From positions 210,637 through 274,636 of the forward strand of contig NZ_LT575472.1 in the NCBI RefSeq assembly GCF_900086595.1: a stretch of 64,000 nt of DNA. Reading direction: 5' to 3'. The translations under genes and the position numbers were made by a program. Of this stretch, positions 38,397 through 45,514 are shown piece by piece. The notes below the pieces were generated by a model. That model searched no databases. It was given only the letters and a program-made list of their open reading frames with translations, and had not been told where the DNA came from. Within the stretch, counting starts at the first letter, position 1; every line of letters begins with the position of its first letter. This stretch comes from Clostridium nigeriense (lineage in GTDB: Bacteria > Bacillota > Clostridia > Clostridiales > Clostridiaceae).

Positions 38397-39110
38397 ATGG
38401 ATAATGAGGAATTGATACAACTATACCAAAATGGATATAATAGAGCCTTAGATAAGCTTATAGAGAATAATATAGGAATAATAAAAAAGATAGCTATTAA
38501 ATATAATGGAATTAATAGAGAATTAGAATTAGATGATTTAATACAAGAAGGAGTATTAGGAATTATTGCAGCAGCAAATAAATATGATTTTAACAATGAA
38601 AAGAAAGCTAAATTTATTACATTTGCAGTATTTTATATAGATAGATATATACATAGTTGTGTAAATGGAAGAAGCACTAAGCAAATAGGCAATAATAAGC
38701 TTTATAGTAGTTGTACAAGCCTTAATATCACTACAGGAGAAGAAGGCGAAACAAGAGAATTAGGGGACTTTATAGAGAAAATAGATTATGGATTTGAAAA
38801 TGTAGAAGAGAAGATATATATACAGAACTTAAGAAAAGAGTTAGAGGAGGTTATGAATCAATATAATACCTTAGAGCAAAGACAAATATTAAAGTTTAGA
38901 TATGGTTGGAACTCAAAAAGAATGAATTTAAATGAAATATCGGAAATAGTATGTATTTCTAGTAATAGAGTAAGAGATATAGAGAAGCAAGCTTTAAGAA
39001 AATTAAGAAATAGTAGTTGGGCCATGAATAATTTAAAAGAGTTTGCAGAGCTTGGATATATAGATAAGTTTCATTTACAGATATTTAGAGATTGGGGAAT
39101 AGAGGTATAG
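38397..39110 (+). CDS. Element-encoded sigma-70-family sigma factor
   Basis: A 237-aa sigma factor. Region 2 is clear: NNIGIIKKIAIKYNG, LELDDLIQEGVLGIIAAANKYD, KFITFAVFYIDRYI. Region 4 is in the C-terminal third: LEQRQILKFRYGW, MNLNEISEIVCISSNRVRDIEKQALRKLR. Region 1.1 is absent and region 3 is short, so it is an alternative sigma factor of the SigK/SigH size class. AAGGGGTG precedes the ATG. The next gene begins 1 nt after its stop. It probably drives the transfer or cargo genes of the element. Confidence 0.9.
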   Translation: MDNEELIQLYQNGYNRALDKLIENNIGIIKKIAIKYNGINRELELDDLIQEGVLGIIAAANKYDFNNEKKAKFITFAVFYIDRYIHSCVNGRSTKQIGNNKLYSSCTSLNITTGEEGETRELGDFIEKIDYGFENVEEKIYIQNLRKELEEVMNQYNTLEQRQILKFRYGWNSKRMNLNEISEIVCISSNRVRDIEKQALRKLRNSSWAMNNLKEFAELGYIDKFHLQIFRDWGIEV

Positions 39111-39111
39111 T

Positions 39112-39447
39112 GTGGTTAAAGCTAAGGATATAATTAAAATAAAAAAAGAATATGAGAAATATAAGAAGTTACAAGAAAATGAAACTGATCTTATAAAGAG
39201 ATTGAAATATGGAAGATTATTCAGAGAATATGAAGATAAAATTATGGATATAAAATCACAATTATTGAATATAGAGTTAGGTCTATATAAGGATATTGAA
39301 TTACATAAGAATATATTTATAGATAAATACATTAATAAGATACCAGTTGAAAGGCTAGTTGATAAATATAGATTATCAAGGAGTACAATATATAGAATAT
39401 CTAATAAGTCTAAGGAGTTATTTGAAAGTAATAGATGGAAAATATAA
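39112..39447 (+). CDS. HTH protein downstream of the sigma factor (ArpU-like)
   Basis: A 111-aa protein, GTG start. N-terminal coiled coil (IKIKKEYEKYKKLQENETDL...) and C-terminal HTH (PVERLVDKYRLSRSTIYRISNKS). The layout resembles ArpU/DUF1492-type phage transcription regulators. It is translationally coupled to the sigma factor (1 nt apart), so the two may act together on the same promoters. Confidence 0.65.
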   Translation: MVKAKDIIKIKKEYEKYKKLQENETDLIKRLKYGRLFREYEDKIMDIKSQLLNIELGLYKDIELHKNIFIDKYINKIPVERLVDKYRLSRSTIYRISNKSKELFESNRWKI

Positions 39448-39531
39448 AATAATATATATTATTAACAAGTTCAATATTGTAATAAATTGGTATATAATAT
39501 TATTAACGACATATGTGTAATGGAGGTTTAT

Positions 39532-39699
39532 ATGGTTGATAATAGGAAAAGAATAACTGTAAACTTTAGAGAAAATAATAAAATTGACGAAGAGCTATAT
39601 AAATATATAATGGAAAAATCTAAAGTTATTGGAGTTTCTAATGCTATAAAACAAATTATATCACAATATAAAGAACAGGAAGAGAAGGGGAGATATTAG
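39532..39699 (+). CDS. Ribbon-helix-helix-like small protein, 55 aa
   Basis: ATG at 39532 behind TGGAGG; an in-frame upstream start (39487) lacks a site. N-terminal beta-strand KRITVNFR, then two helices (DEELYKYIMEKSKV, VSNAIKQIISQYKEQE), the CopG/Arc pattern. Such proteins act as copy-number or relaxosome accessory factors; it lies just before the noncoding region and HUH Rep gene, which fits that role. Confidence 0.65.
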   Translation: MVDNRKRITVNFRENNKIDEELYKYIMEKSKVIGVSNAIKQIISQYKEQEEKGRY

Positions 39700-39714
39700 T
39701 TCCCTTCTTTTTTT
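39684..39714 (+). terminator. Intrinsic terminator overlapping the RHH gene end
   Basis: GAAGGGG (39684-39690) pairs with TCCCTTC (39701-39707), followed by seven T residues. The stem includes the last codons and stop of the RHH gene. Confidence 0.85.
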
Positions 39715-40073
39715 ATAAATTATTTGTCAGACATAGGAAACATTTTAAAGACATAGGCATATAAATAAAACATAACAATATCAAAATAATCTAATTAATA
39801 AATCAAGTCTATATTTTCTTATAACAAGTAACGCCAGTTATGTGATTAAAAGTTAGTAACAAAAGGGTTAGCGTACTAATAAAAGCAGACCAACTGCAGT
39901 AGATCATGGAGCTTGAGTGAATGCTCGAATGAGCTTGCGAAATGATGAGCATGAACGAAAGATACATTATCTATGGAGGCGGTAGCCACTTTATAAGTAA
40001 GCATAAGAATTTTTTATTACTAAACTTGATAGTAGCAGCGTAATTCAAACAGAAATAATTCAAGGGTTTAAAA
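39715..40073. other. Structured noncoding region before Rep; candidate double-strand origin/oriT
   Basis: No gene. A direct repeat GACATAGG occurs at 39730 and 39750. From 39827 a less AT-rich island carries several hairpins: AGTAACGC / GCGTACT (39827-39877), GCAG-accaa-CTGC (39885-39897), GAGC/GCTC (39909-39926), GCTC-GAAT-GAGC (39923-39934) and GGC-GGTA-GCC (near 39978-39987). Position directly upstream of an HUH endonuclease gene makes it the best candidate nick site; a structured RNA is the alternative. Confidence 0.45.
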
Positions 40074-40886
40074 ATGTATAATCTTAAAATTATTAGAAGT
40101 GGAAGAAGAGTAGAGATATACAAGATAAACAACTATTTAATAAAGCAAGGAGAAAAGCATGAAGGAACTAAAATTATTGAAGGAATTATTAAAGGGGATA
40201 AACCTAAGAATAAAAATGAAAGTCAAAATAAGAAGGTCAGGAAAGAAACTTTAAATAAGGCTAGAAACAATATTATTAGGCTTATAAAAGCTAATGAGGA
40301 TATGAATATTTTCATAACATTAACATTTGCTAAAGAGCAGGACTACAAGGAGAGTAAGAAGAGCTTAAATATATTATTTACTAAGCTAAGAAAAGATTAT
40401 AAGGGACTAAAGTACATTTGGGTGTTAGAATATGGCGAGTTAAAAAATAGATTGCATTATCATTTACTATGTAATATACCTATTGAAATAAAATTAAGCA
40501 TAAGTAAAGAGAAAAAGAGCCAGGAGCATAAAGATTTAGAAAATGCTTTTTGTAAGAAGTATTGGAAGTATGGATTTGTAGATATAAGACATTTGGACCA
40601 GGAAGGGAATAGCAATGTAGCTCTATATGTTGCAACTTATATTACTAAAAGTATGGAAAATAAAGAGCTTGAAGGATTTAGAATATACGGCTATAGTAAC
40701 AAAACTTTAAATAAGCCTATAGAAGAAAAGATATACACAAGAGATAGCATAGAGGAAATTTTAAGTCTATTTAAAGGCTATAGCATAACATTTACCAATA
40801 GTTATTCAATAGGCTATATAGACGAGAAAAGAGAGCATATAGGTACAGTAAATTATTATGATATGGAATTAAAGGAGAGTAAATAA
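40074..40886 (+). CDS. HUH rolling-circle replication initiator / relaxase-like protein
   Basis: A 270-aa predicted HUH endonuclease. Motif 1 is FITLTF (near residue 82), motif 2 is RLHYHLL with H128-Y-H130 as the metal-binding HUH, and motif 3 is LYVATYITKS with candidate nucleophile Y185 or Y189. It should nick one strand of the element and stay linked to the 5' end. It lies after a hairpin-rich noncoding region and upstream of an FtsK-like translocase, so it could start rolling-circle replication, transfer, or both. The start has no strong ribosome site (AAGGG at 40063-40067). Confidence 0.85.
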   Translation: MYNLKIIRSGRRVEIYKINNYLIKQGEKHEGTKIIEGIIKGDKPKNKNESQNKKVRKETLNKARNNIIRLIKANEDMNIFITLTFAKEQDYKESKKSLNILFTKLRKDYKGLKYIWVLEYGELKNRLHYHLLCNIPIEIKLSISKEKKSQEHKDLENAFCKKYWKYGFVDIRHLDQEGNSNVALYVATYITKSMENKELEGFRIYGYSNKTLNKPIEEKIYTRDSIEEILSLFKGYSITFTNSYSIGYIDEKREHIGTVNYYDMELKESK

Positions 40887-40887
40887 T

Positions 40888-41142
40888 ATGAAATTAAAGA
40901 GTATTGATGTTTTAGTTACTAAAGTTGAAGTAAAGGAAAATAAAGAAGGTAAAGGATATTTAATTATAAATTTATTAGATTTAGCATCAGGGGACAACTT
41001 TCAAATTATAAATAAGGAATTAGAGCTATTAGGAAAATTAAAGTCTATGACTAAGTTTAAAATGGATTTTGATTTAAGTAGTACGAAATATGGATTGAAG
41101 TTAGAAATTGCTAGAATAATTTCAGAGGAAGGAATTATTTGA
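40888..41142 (+). CDS. Small beta-rich protein between Rep and translocase, 84 aa
   Basis: AAAGGAG precedes the ATG, which is 1 nt after the Rep stop. Strongly beta-patterned (SIDVLVTKVEVKE, GYLIINLLDL, KLEIARIISEE), suggesting an OB-like or ssDNA-binding fold. No family recognised; comparable positions in ICEs hold processivity or ssDNA-binding helpers, which is only an analogy. Confidence 0.6.
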   Translation: MKLKSIDVLVTKVEVKENKEGKGYLIINLLDLASGDNFQIINKELELLGKLKSMTKFKMDFDLSSTKYGLKLEIARIISEEGII

Positions 41143-41182
41143 ATAAAAGAACCTAGATAATATATGGTTTGGAGGTTGTTTT

Positions 41183-42508
41183 ATGGAATTAGTAGTAGTT
41201 GGAGGACTAGCTGCAACTTCAATATATTTTAGGCTAACTATAGAAAAGAGAAAGAAGAGTAAAATAAAGAACTCCTGGAAGGAGCTAATGCAAGAGTTAA
41301 AGTTAAGTACAAAGGATTCTAAAGCAATTCCAGAAGTGAAAGAAGTTGAGTTTATAGAAAATGGTTTTATATTAACAGTTAAAATACCTACAGGACTTGA
41401 ATTAAAAAAAATTGAGGACACAAAAGAAGCAATAGAAAATAAGTTTGAAGGTTTAGTATCTATATATAAAGAGAGGTTTTCAAGCTCAGTACAAATAAAA
41501 ATAATTACAAAGGATATAGGTAAATTTATCTATCATCCAGTAAAAACAGAATCATTTGAACTATATATAGGAAAGACGTTTGATAGTAATAATTATTTAA
41601 TAGATGTAAATAGATTTACTCATATATTAGTTGGAGGGGTTAATGGTACTGGTAAAAGTTTTTTAATAAGTACTATATTGACTAATTTAATATATAACTC
41701 AAGTAAGGAAATAGAAATACATTTAGGGCAAATAGTAAAAGGCGACTTGGGAGTATTTAAAAATTGTAGACCAGTGAAATTTGCTAGTGAGGATTTAAAA
41801 GAAATTTCAGAGGATTTAGAGAAGGTTGTTAAGTTAATAGATTTAAGAAGTAAGCATTTTGCACAATTTGGAATTAAGAATTTAAATCATTATAACAAGC
41901 ATTTTCAGGGAGAAAAAGCAAAAAGAATATTTTATGTAATAGAAGAGTTATCTTTCTTTATGCCCTCAAGTAGTGATAATGAAGAAGTTAAATATTTAAA
42001 AGGTAAGTGCTGGGATAATATATTGGCAATAGTTAAGGCTGGAAGAAGTTCAGGAATTCATTTAATAGCATTAATTCAAAGAAGTACAGTTTCTAATTTA
42101 CCTTCTGATGTTAAAAGTCAAATGTGTAGAATAAGCTTTAGACAAATAAGTTCTATAGATAGTAAAAATATAATAGAGTGTGATGATGCTATAAATTTAG
42201 ACGATAGAGAGTGTTTAATATATGGCACTAATAAACCTATGGATATAGTTAAAACTCCTTTTGTAGATGAAGATTTTAAGGCTTTAAATCAATATGTGAA
42301 GGAAATAATAACTCCTAATTCTTCTATTACAAAAACAGATTTAAATAGACTAGAGAGCTTATTAGATAATCTTGAAGAAGAGAAAGTGGAAGAGCTACAG
42401 CAAGAAGAAGTAGTTGAAGAAAGTAATGTAAAGAAAAATAAAAAAGTTATTTATCAAAAGCCTAATAAAACACCTAAAAAGGGAATGATTAAAGTTGATG
42501 ACATCTAA
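41183..42508 (+). CDS. FtsK/SpoIIIE-type DNA translocase (coupling-protein-like)
   Basis: A 441-aa ATPase with a short N-terminal hydrophobic anchor (residues 2-16), a middle domain, and an FtsK-HerA core: Walker A GGVNGTGKSFL (near 150-160), Walker B FYVIEELSFF (near 252-261) and the AGRSSGIHLIALIQRS segment. C-terminal tail is acidic then basic. In Tn916/ICEBs1-type elements such proteins are coupling ATPases; in actinomycete ICEs an FtsK-like protein alone moves double-stranded DNA. No other transfer-channel gene is found here. TGGAGG precedes the ATG. Confidence 0.9.
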   Translation: MELVVVGGLAATSIYFRLTIEKRKKSKIKNSWKELMQELKLSTKDSKAIPEVKEVEFIENGFILTVKIPTGLELKKIEDTKEAIENKFEGLVSIYKERFSSSVQIKIITKDIGKFIYHPVKTESFELYIGKTFDSNNYLIDVNRFTHILVGGVNGTGKSFLISTILTNLIYNSSKEIEIHLGQIVKGDLGVFKNCRPVKFASEDLKEISEDLEKVVKLIDLRSKHFAQFGIKNLNHYNKHFQGEKAKRIFYVIEELSFFMPSSSDNEEVKYLKGKCWDNILAIVKAGRSSGIHLIALIQRSTVSNLPSDVKSQMCRISFRQISSIDSKNIIECDDAINLDDRECLIYGTNKPMDIVKTPFVDEDFKALNQYVKEIITPNSSITKTDLNRLESLLDNLEEEKVEELQQEEVVEESNVKKNKKVIYQKPNKTPKKGMIKVDDI

Positions 42509-42884
42509 AAAGTTGAAGAGTGAAATTTTAAATAAATATATTGAAAAGCTAGAAAGGAATAACTGTAAAATAACGAGTATAGTCAATGATCCAGTATATT
42601 TAAATGGAAAAGTTAAACCTAGTTGTTTTTTAGAATTCATATATGAAGGTTATATATATCTAACGATATTAGAAATTGACTTAAAGGGGCGTTTAAGTGC
42701 TTTTACAATAAATAATACCTATGAAGAATTATATAAGCATAGAAAGGATTTTAATGAGTTTAGGGATACATTCCCTATTTTAATAATAGTAGAAGAAAAG
42801 AAAAGTATTAGATATAATTCTAAAAATTTTGAAGTAATTTATACTGATTTAGAATTTTCAAACCTAGAGAAGTTTCTGTTTTAA
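42498..42884 (+). CDS. Protein overlapping the translocase gene, possibly replication-relaxation-like
   Basis: A 128-aa protein whose start overlaps the translocase gene by 11 nt. The middle (GYIYLTILEIDLKGRL) and following helix-strand (YKHRKDFNEFRDTFPILIIV) recall the LEIDRGT core of replication-relaxation family proteins that accompany Rep and FtsK genes in Gram-positive elements, but the match is partial and the catalytic-like residues differ. Translational coupling to the translocase is clear. A hairpin (AAACCTAGAG / CTCTAGGTTT, 42860-42894) overlaps its 3' end. Confidence 0.55.
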   Translation: MTSKKLKSEILNKYIEKLERNNCKITSIVNDPVYLNGKVKPSCFLEFIYEGYIYLTILEIDLKGRLSAFTINNTYEELYKHRKDFNEFRDTFPILIIVEEKKSIRYNSKNFEVIYTDLEFSNLEKFLF

Positions 42885-43002
42885 CTCTAGGTTTACATAC
42901 CACTTTTAACACAAGCAAACTATTTATACAAAACACCAGAAAACACTTATACAAAACAAAAAAATAAAAGAGGTATGAATAAACTATAAGGAGAGAAAAA
43001 GA

Positions 43003-43362
43003 ATGTATAAATTCCTAATGACTATGATTTTATTTGTTATGGTTAAAATATCTATTACTTATCTAGTTGCCAAATTGAAGAGCTGCAAGAAACAACCTAT
43101 ATCAGCAGAAGAAATTATTCAATTTAAAGGTATTACTAGAAAGCAATATGAAAAAATAGTAGCTCCTATTATGTGGGATAATGAAAGCTACTATGAACAA
43201 TTAAAATTTAATTTACATGATAATATTAAATATAATAAAACTAACGAAAACACAAATATTAGTATTAAAAAAGCTAATATTACATCTATTGATGATTATC
43301 ACAAACAAGTAGAAGAAGAATATAAGTCGCTTAAGGAATTATTTAGAGAAAAAATAAGTTGA
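43003..43362 (+). CDS. Membrane-anchored hypothetical protein, 119 aa
   Basis: One N-terminal membrane segment (FLMTMILFVMVKISITYLVA) and a charged cytoplasmic tail. AAGGAGAG precedes the ATG. Last gene of the transfer-like block, followed by a terminator. Membrane anchoring next to an FtsK-like ATPase may indicate a partner role, which is inference. Confidence 0.6.
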   Translation: MYKFLMTMILFVMVKISITYLVAKLKSCKKQPISAEEIIQFKGITRKQYEKIVAPIMWDNESYYEQLKFNLHDNIKYNKTNENTNISIKKANITSIDDYHKQVEEEYKSLKELFREKIS

Positions 43363-43410
43363 TTATATTCTTTTGTATAAATAGTTTGTAACTTAATTTA
43401 TTTTTTAGTC

Positions 43411-43441
43411 AGAGTGAAGATTTTCTTTACTCTATTTTTTT
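43411..43441 (+). terminator. Intrinsic terminator
   Basis: AGAGTGAAGA / TCTTTACTCT stem (one mismatch) followed by ATTTTTTT; separates the Rep-translocase block from the cargo operon. Confidence 0.85.
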
Positions 43442-43845
43442 ATGTATTAGTATAAAAAATATATAAAAGAAAGAGTGATTAGTATTCATAAATTAATATT
43501 AACTATAAAATAAAAAATTATAAATATTAAAAGAAGATGAGGGTTTTTCTTGTCTTTTTTGATAGTTATTTATTTTAAGAAAACTTTATAATATATACAA
43601 AGGTATATATATAGATATAGAAGATAATAGTGATACTATATATTGTATATATAAAAACTTATATAGTTAGTTATAGAAAATAATACTAATTTTTATAAAT
43701 TTAAAAGGCGAAAAGTTCTTTTCAAATACATTTAAATGGTATAGAATGGTATTAAATATACTATATAACATAAAAACTAAATAATATGATTATTTTGTAT
43801 ATTTTTTTATTTTATAGGAATACTTAAAGATAGGATTGAGAAGGT
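43442..43845. other. AT-rich gene-free stretch before the cargo operon
   Basis: About 400 bp of very AT-rich sequence with alternating TATATA tracts near 43592-43670. I find no gene and no confident promoter pair, though AT-rich -10-like boxes are abundant. It must contain the promoter of the three-gene operon that starts at 43846. Confidence 0.6.
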
Positions 43846-44418
43846 ATGAGCAATGAGCTAAATAATATACTTGCTTATCATGGGACTAGTTATGATGGGG
43901 AAAAAGGTATTTTAAGAGAGAGAAAATTTAATCCTAGTGAAAATGATGATGAGTGGATAGGAAAAGGGATTTATTATTTTATTGGAGATAATGCAAAAGA
44001 AAATAGTTTAAAGTGGGCAAAAAATGTTAAAAGATTTAAATATTCTTCAATAGTAGAGGCAAGTATACATGTTGAATCAAGTAAGATATTAAATTTGGAT
44101 GAATATATTTATCAACAAATGTTTCATGAATATAAAGAAGCTTTCTTAAATATACATTATAAAAATGGTATAAAGATAAATGAAAATGAAAAAAATAGCG
44201 TTAAAAAATTAGATTGTATGATTATAGATAATATAGCTAAAAAAGGAGACTTTGAAGCAATAACTCAAAGTAGATACATAGAATTAAGAAAGAGAAAAAT
44301 GGATGTAAAGTTAATAGCATCTAATATTCCTAATTGTAGAATATTATGTGTTAAAAATTTAAACATTATTAATTCTGATTCAATAAAGTGTATTGGGAGG
44401 GAAAGAAATGATGATTAA
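43846..44418 (+). CDS. ADP-ribosyltransferase-fold protein, candidate CmdT-like toxin
   Basis: A 190-aa protein. The N-terminus has the PARP/ART NAD-binding layout: YHGTS with H12, then WIGKGIYYF with Y43/Y44, followed by AKENSLKWAK. The third catalytic residue is not certain; candidates lie in the C-terminal SRYIELRKRK or NCRILCVKN segments. It is first of three overlapping genes whose third encodes a SecB-like chaperone, matching toxin-antitoxin-chaperone order. In E. coli CmdTAC, the ART toxin modifies mRNA during phage infection; homology at that level is inferred from fold and operon, not shown by alignment. Confidence 0.7.
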   Translation: MSNELNNILAYHGTSYDGEKGILRERKFNPSENDDEWIGKGIYYFIGDNAKENSLKWAKNVKRFKYSSIVEASIHVESSKILNLDEYIYQQMFHEYKEAFLNIHYKNGIKINENEKNSVKKLDCMIIDNIAKKGDFEAITQSRYIELRKRKMDVKLIASNIPNCRILCVKNLNIINSDSIKCIGRERNDD

Positions 44419-44704
44419 CAAAAATGATTTATTAAAAAGTTTAATTAGTGATTTAGAAACAATGAAAAAAGAAGATATGATTAGAAGTTTAGATGAGTAT
44501 GGAGTGGAATTTGAGTTAGATAAATCAAAGGATATAAATATGATTAATATGGGAAGTATAGAGGATAATGCTATAAAGATGTTTTCGTTTAAGAAGACTT
44601 TTTCTAATGAAAGCAATTTGTATATAAATACTTTAAAGAGCAATGAATACGTTACTTTAATTAATGAAAAAGAATACAATAAATTTTATGGTGAGGTAGC
44701 TTAA
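44408..44704 (+). CDS. Candidate antitoxin of the ART/SecB operon, 98 aa
   Basis: ATG at 44408 (or 44411) behind GGGAGG; the start overlaps the ART gene by 11 nt and its stop shares one base with the chaperone ATG (TAATG). Product is small and acidic: a helical N-terminal half (DLLKSLISDLETMKKEDMIRSLDEYG) and a C-terminal half with alternating hydrophobic strands (SNLYINTLKSNEYVTLINEKEY), which could be the chaperone-addiction region expected of TAC antitoxins. No DNA-binding motif is seen. The call rests on gene order. Confidence 0.6.
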   Translation: MMINKNDLLKSLISDLETMKKEDMIRSLDEYGVEFELDKSKDINMINMGSIEDNAIKMFSFKKTFSNESNLYINTLKSNEYVTLINEKEYNKFYGEVA

Positions 44705-45087
44705 TGAGTGGACAAACATATGATTGTATTTTAGAATTGGGAAATGTCTATGTACAGGATATAACTTATAAAAGAAGTAATTCATATTCCCAAATTGATT
44801 CTGATCTAGAGTTTAAAATAGGAGCAGGAGTTGATGAGGGAGAAAGTAATAGTTATAGAGTTAATATAAATATAGAAATTTGCGATACTAATTCTAATGA
44901 TTTTAATCTGGAATTCTCAACAGTTGGAATTTTTAAGGCAAAGGGAGAGTTTTTACAAAAAAATGCTATGGCAATATTATTTCCATATGTAAGAAGTTTT
45001 TTAACTACATTAACTGCACAAATAGGTGTAAAACCAATAATACTTCCACCGATTAATTTTAATGCATTATTGGATAAAGATAATTAA
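44704..45087 (+). CDS. SecB-like chaperone
   Basis: A 127-aa protein matching the SecB fold: beta-rich N-terminus (CILELGNVYVQDITYKRS), central strands (YRVNINIEI, FNLEFSTVGIFKAKG), and the diagnostic C-terminal helix and tail FPYVRSFLTTLTAQIGVKPI followed by LPPINFNALL, as in SecB. Clostridia generally lack a housekeeping SecB, so one on a mobile element next to an ART gene is best explained as the dedicated chaperone of a toxin-antitoxin-chaperone system. Start overlaps the upstream stop by one base. Confidence 0.8.
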   Translation: MSGQTYDCILELGNVYVQDITYKRSNSYSQIDSDLEFKIGAGVDEGESNSYRVNINIEICDTNSNDFNLEFSTVGIFKAKGEFLQKNAMAILFPYVRSFLTTLTAQIGVKPIILPPINFNALLDKDN

Positions 45088-45179
45088 TATAACTAATCAA
45101 TATAGAAATATAGGTATATAATAGAATAAGCTATTTAATAATTACATAGTAATTAAAATGGTAGATTATAAAGTGAATC

Positions 45180-45205
45180 TTTGCCCTCTTTTTTGCCCCT
45201 TATAG
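45180..45205 (+). repeat. Right end copy of the 26-bp repeat (possible integrase arm site)
   Basis: Matches 28921-28946 at 24 of 26 positions in direct orientation, ending GCCCCTTATAG. An inverted partial copy (AAGAGGGGCAAAAGT) follows at 45214-45228. Confidence 0.6.
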
Positions 45206-45302
45206 GATAAAATAAGAGGGGCAAAAGTAACACTGATTAAAAAGTGAACTTACTTAAAGTAAGTACTTATAAATGGTTTAAAACATATTAAAATGCTATT
45301 AA

Positions 45303-45346
45303 ACGAACCAGTTGGTCGGGGGTTCGAATCCTCTCCGCCGTACCAG
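45303..45346 (+). repeat. attR: 44-bp core repeat, tRNA-Arg 3' fragment
   Basis: Exact copy of 28812-28855. It contains the anticodon-loop to CCA half of tRNA-Arg without a 5' half, so it is not a functional tRNA gene. Confidence 0.95.
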
Positions 45347-45350
45347 AAAG

Positions 45351-45383
45351 TCTTGTAAATTTATAATTTACGAGATTTTTTTT
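45351..45383 (+). terminator. Original tRNA-Arg terminator, displaced beyond attR
   Basis: TCTTGTAAAT / ATTTACGAGA stem with a 5-nt loop and eight T residues, 4 nt after attR. It is closely similar to the element-borne hairpin at 28861-28895. Confidence 0.85.
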
Positions 45384-45514
45384 ATTATTAAAAAAAATTA
45401 TATTAAATCATAAGAGATTAATAAATTTATATAACATGATTTTTTATTAGGATAAGTTTGATATATTTGGATAAATTAAAAATATATTTATTTATAATAA
45501 AGGAAAGATATTTT

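Larger units (their letters stand above)
28812..45346. mobile_element. 16.5-kb integrative element in tRNA-Arg
   Basis: Bounded by perfect 44-bp direct repeats (28812-28855 and 45303-45346) made of the tRNA-Arg 3' end. The tyrosine integrase is adjacent to the tRNA and reads toward it. Modules in order: integrase, divergent repressor/Cro, excisionase-like, replication (replisome organizer, DnaB-like helicase), small genes, structured noncoding region, sigma factor and HTH, HUH Rep, FtsK-like translocase, defence-like cargo. No capsid, portal, terminase, VirB4 or mating-channel gene is recognisable. It may be an AICE-like or mobilisable element, or a phage satellite-like replicon. Confidence 0.93.

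Noticed and set aside
45303..45346. Second tRNA-Arg gene
   Set aside because: Only the 3' 43 nt of the tRNA are present; it is the attR copy.
28812..45346. Complete prophage
   Set aside because: Replication and regulation genes are phage-like, but no terminase, portal, capsid, tail or lysis gene is recognisable.
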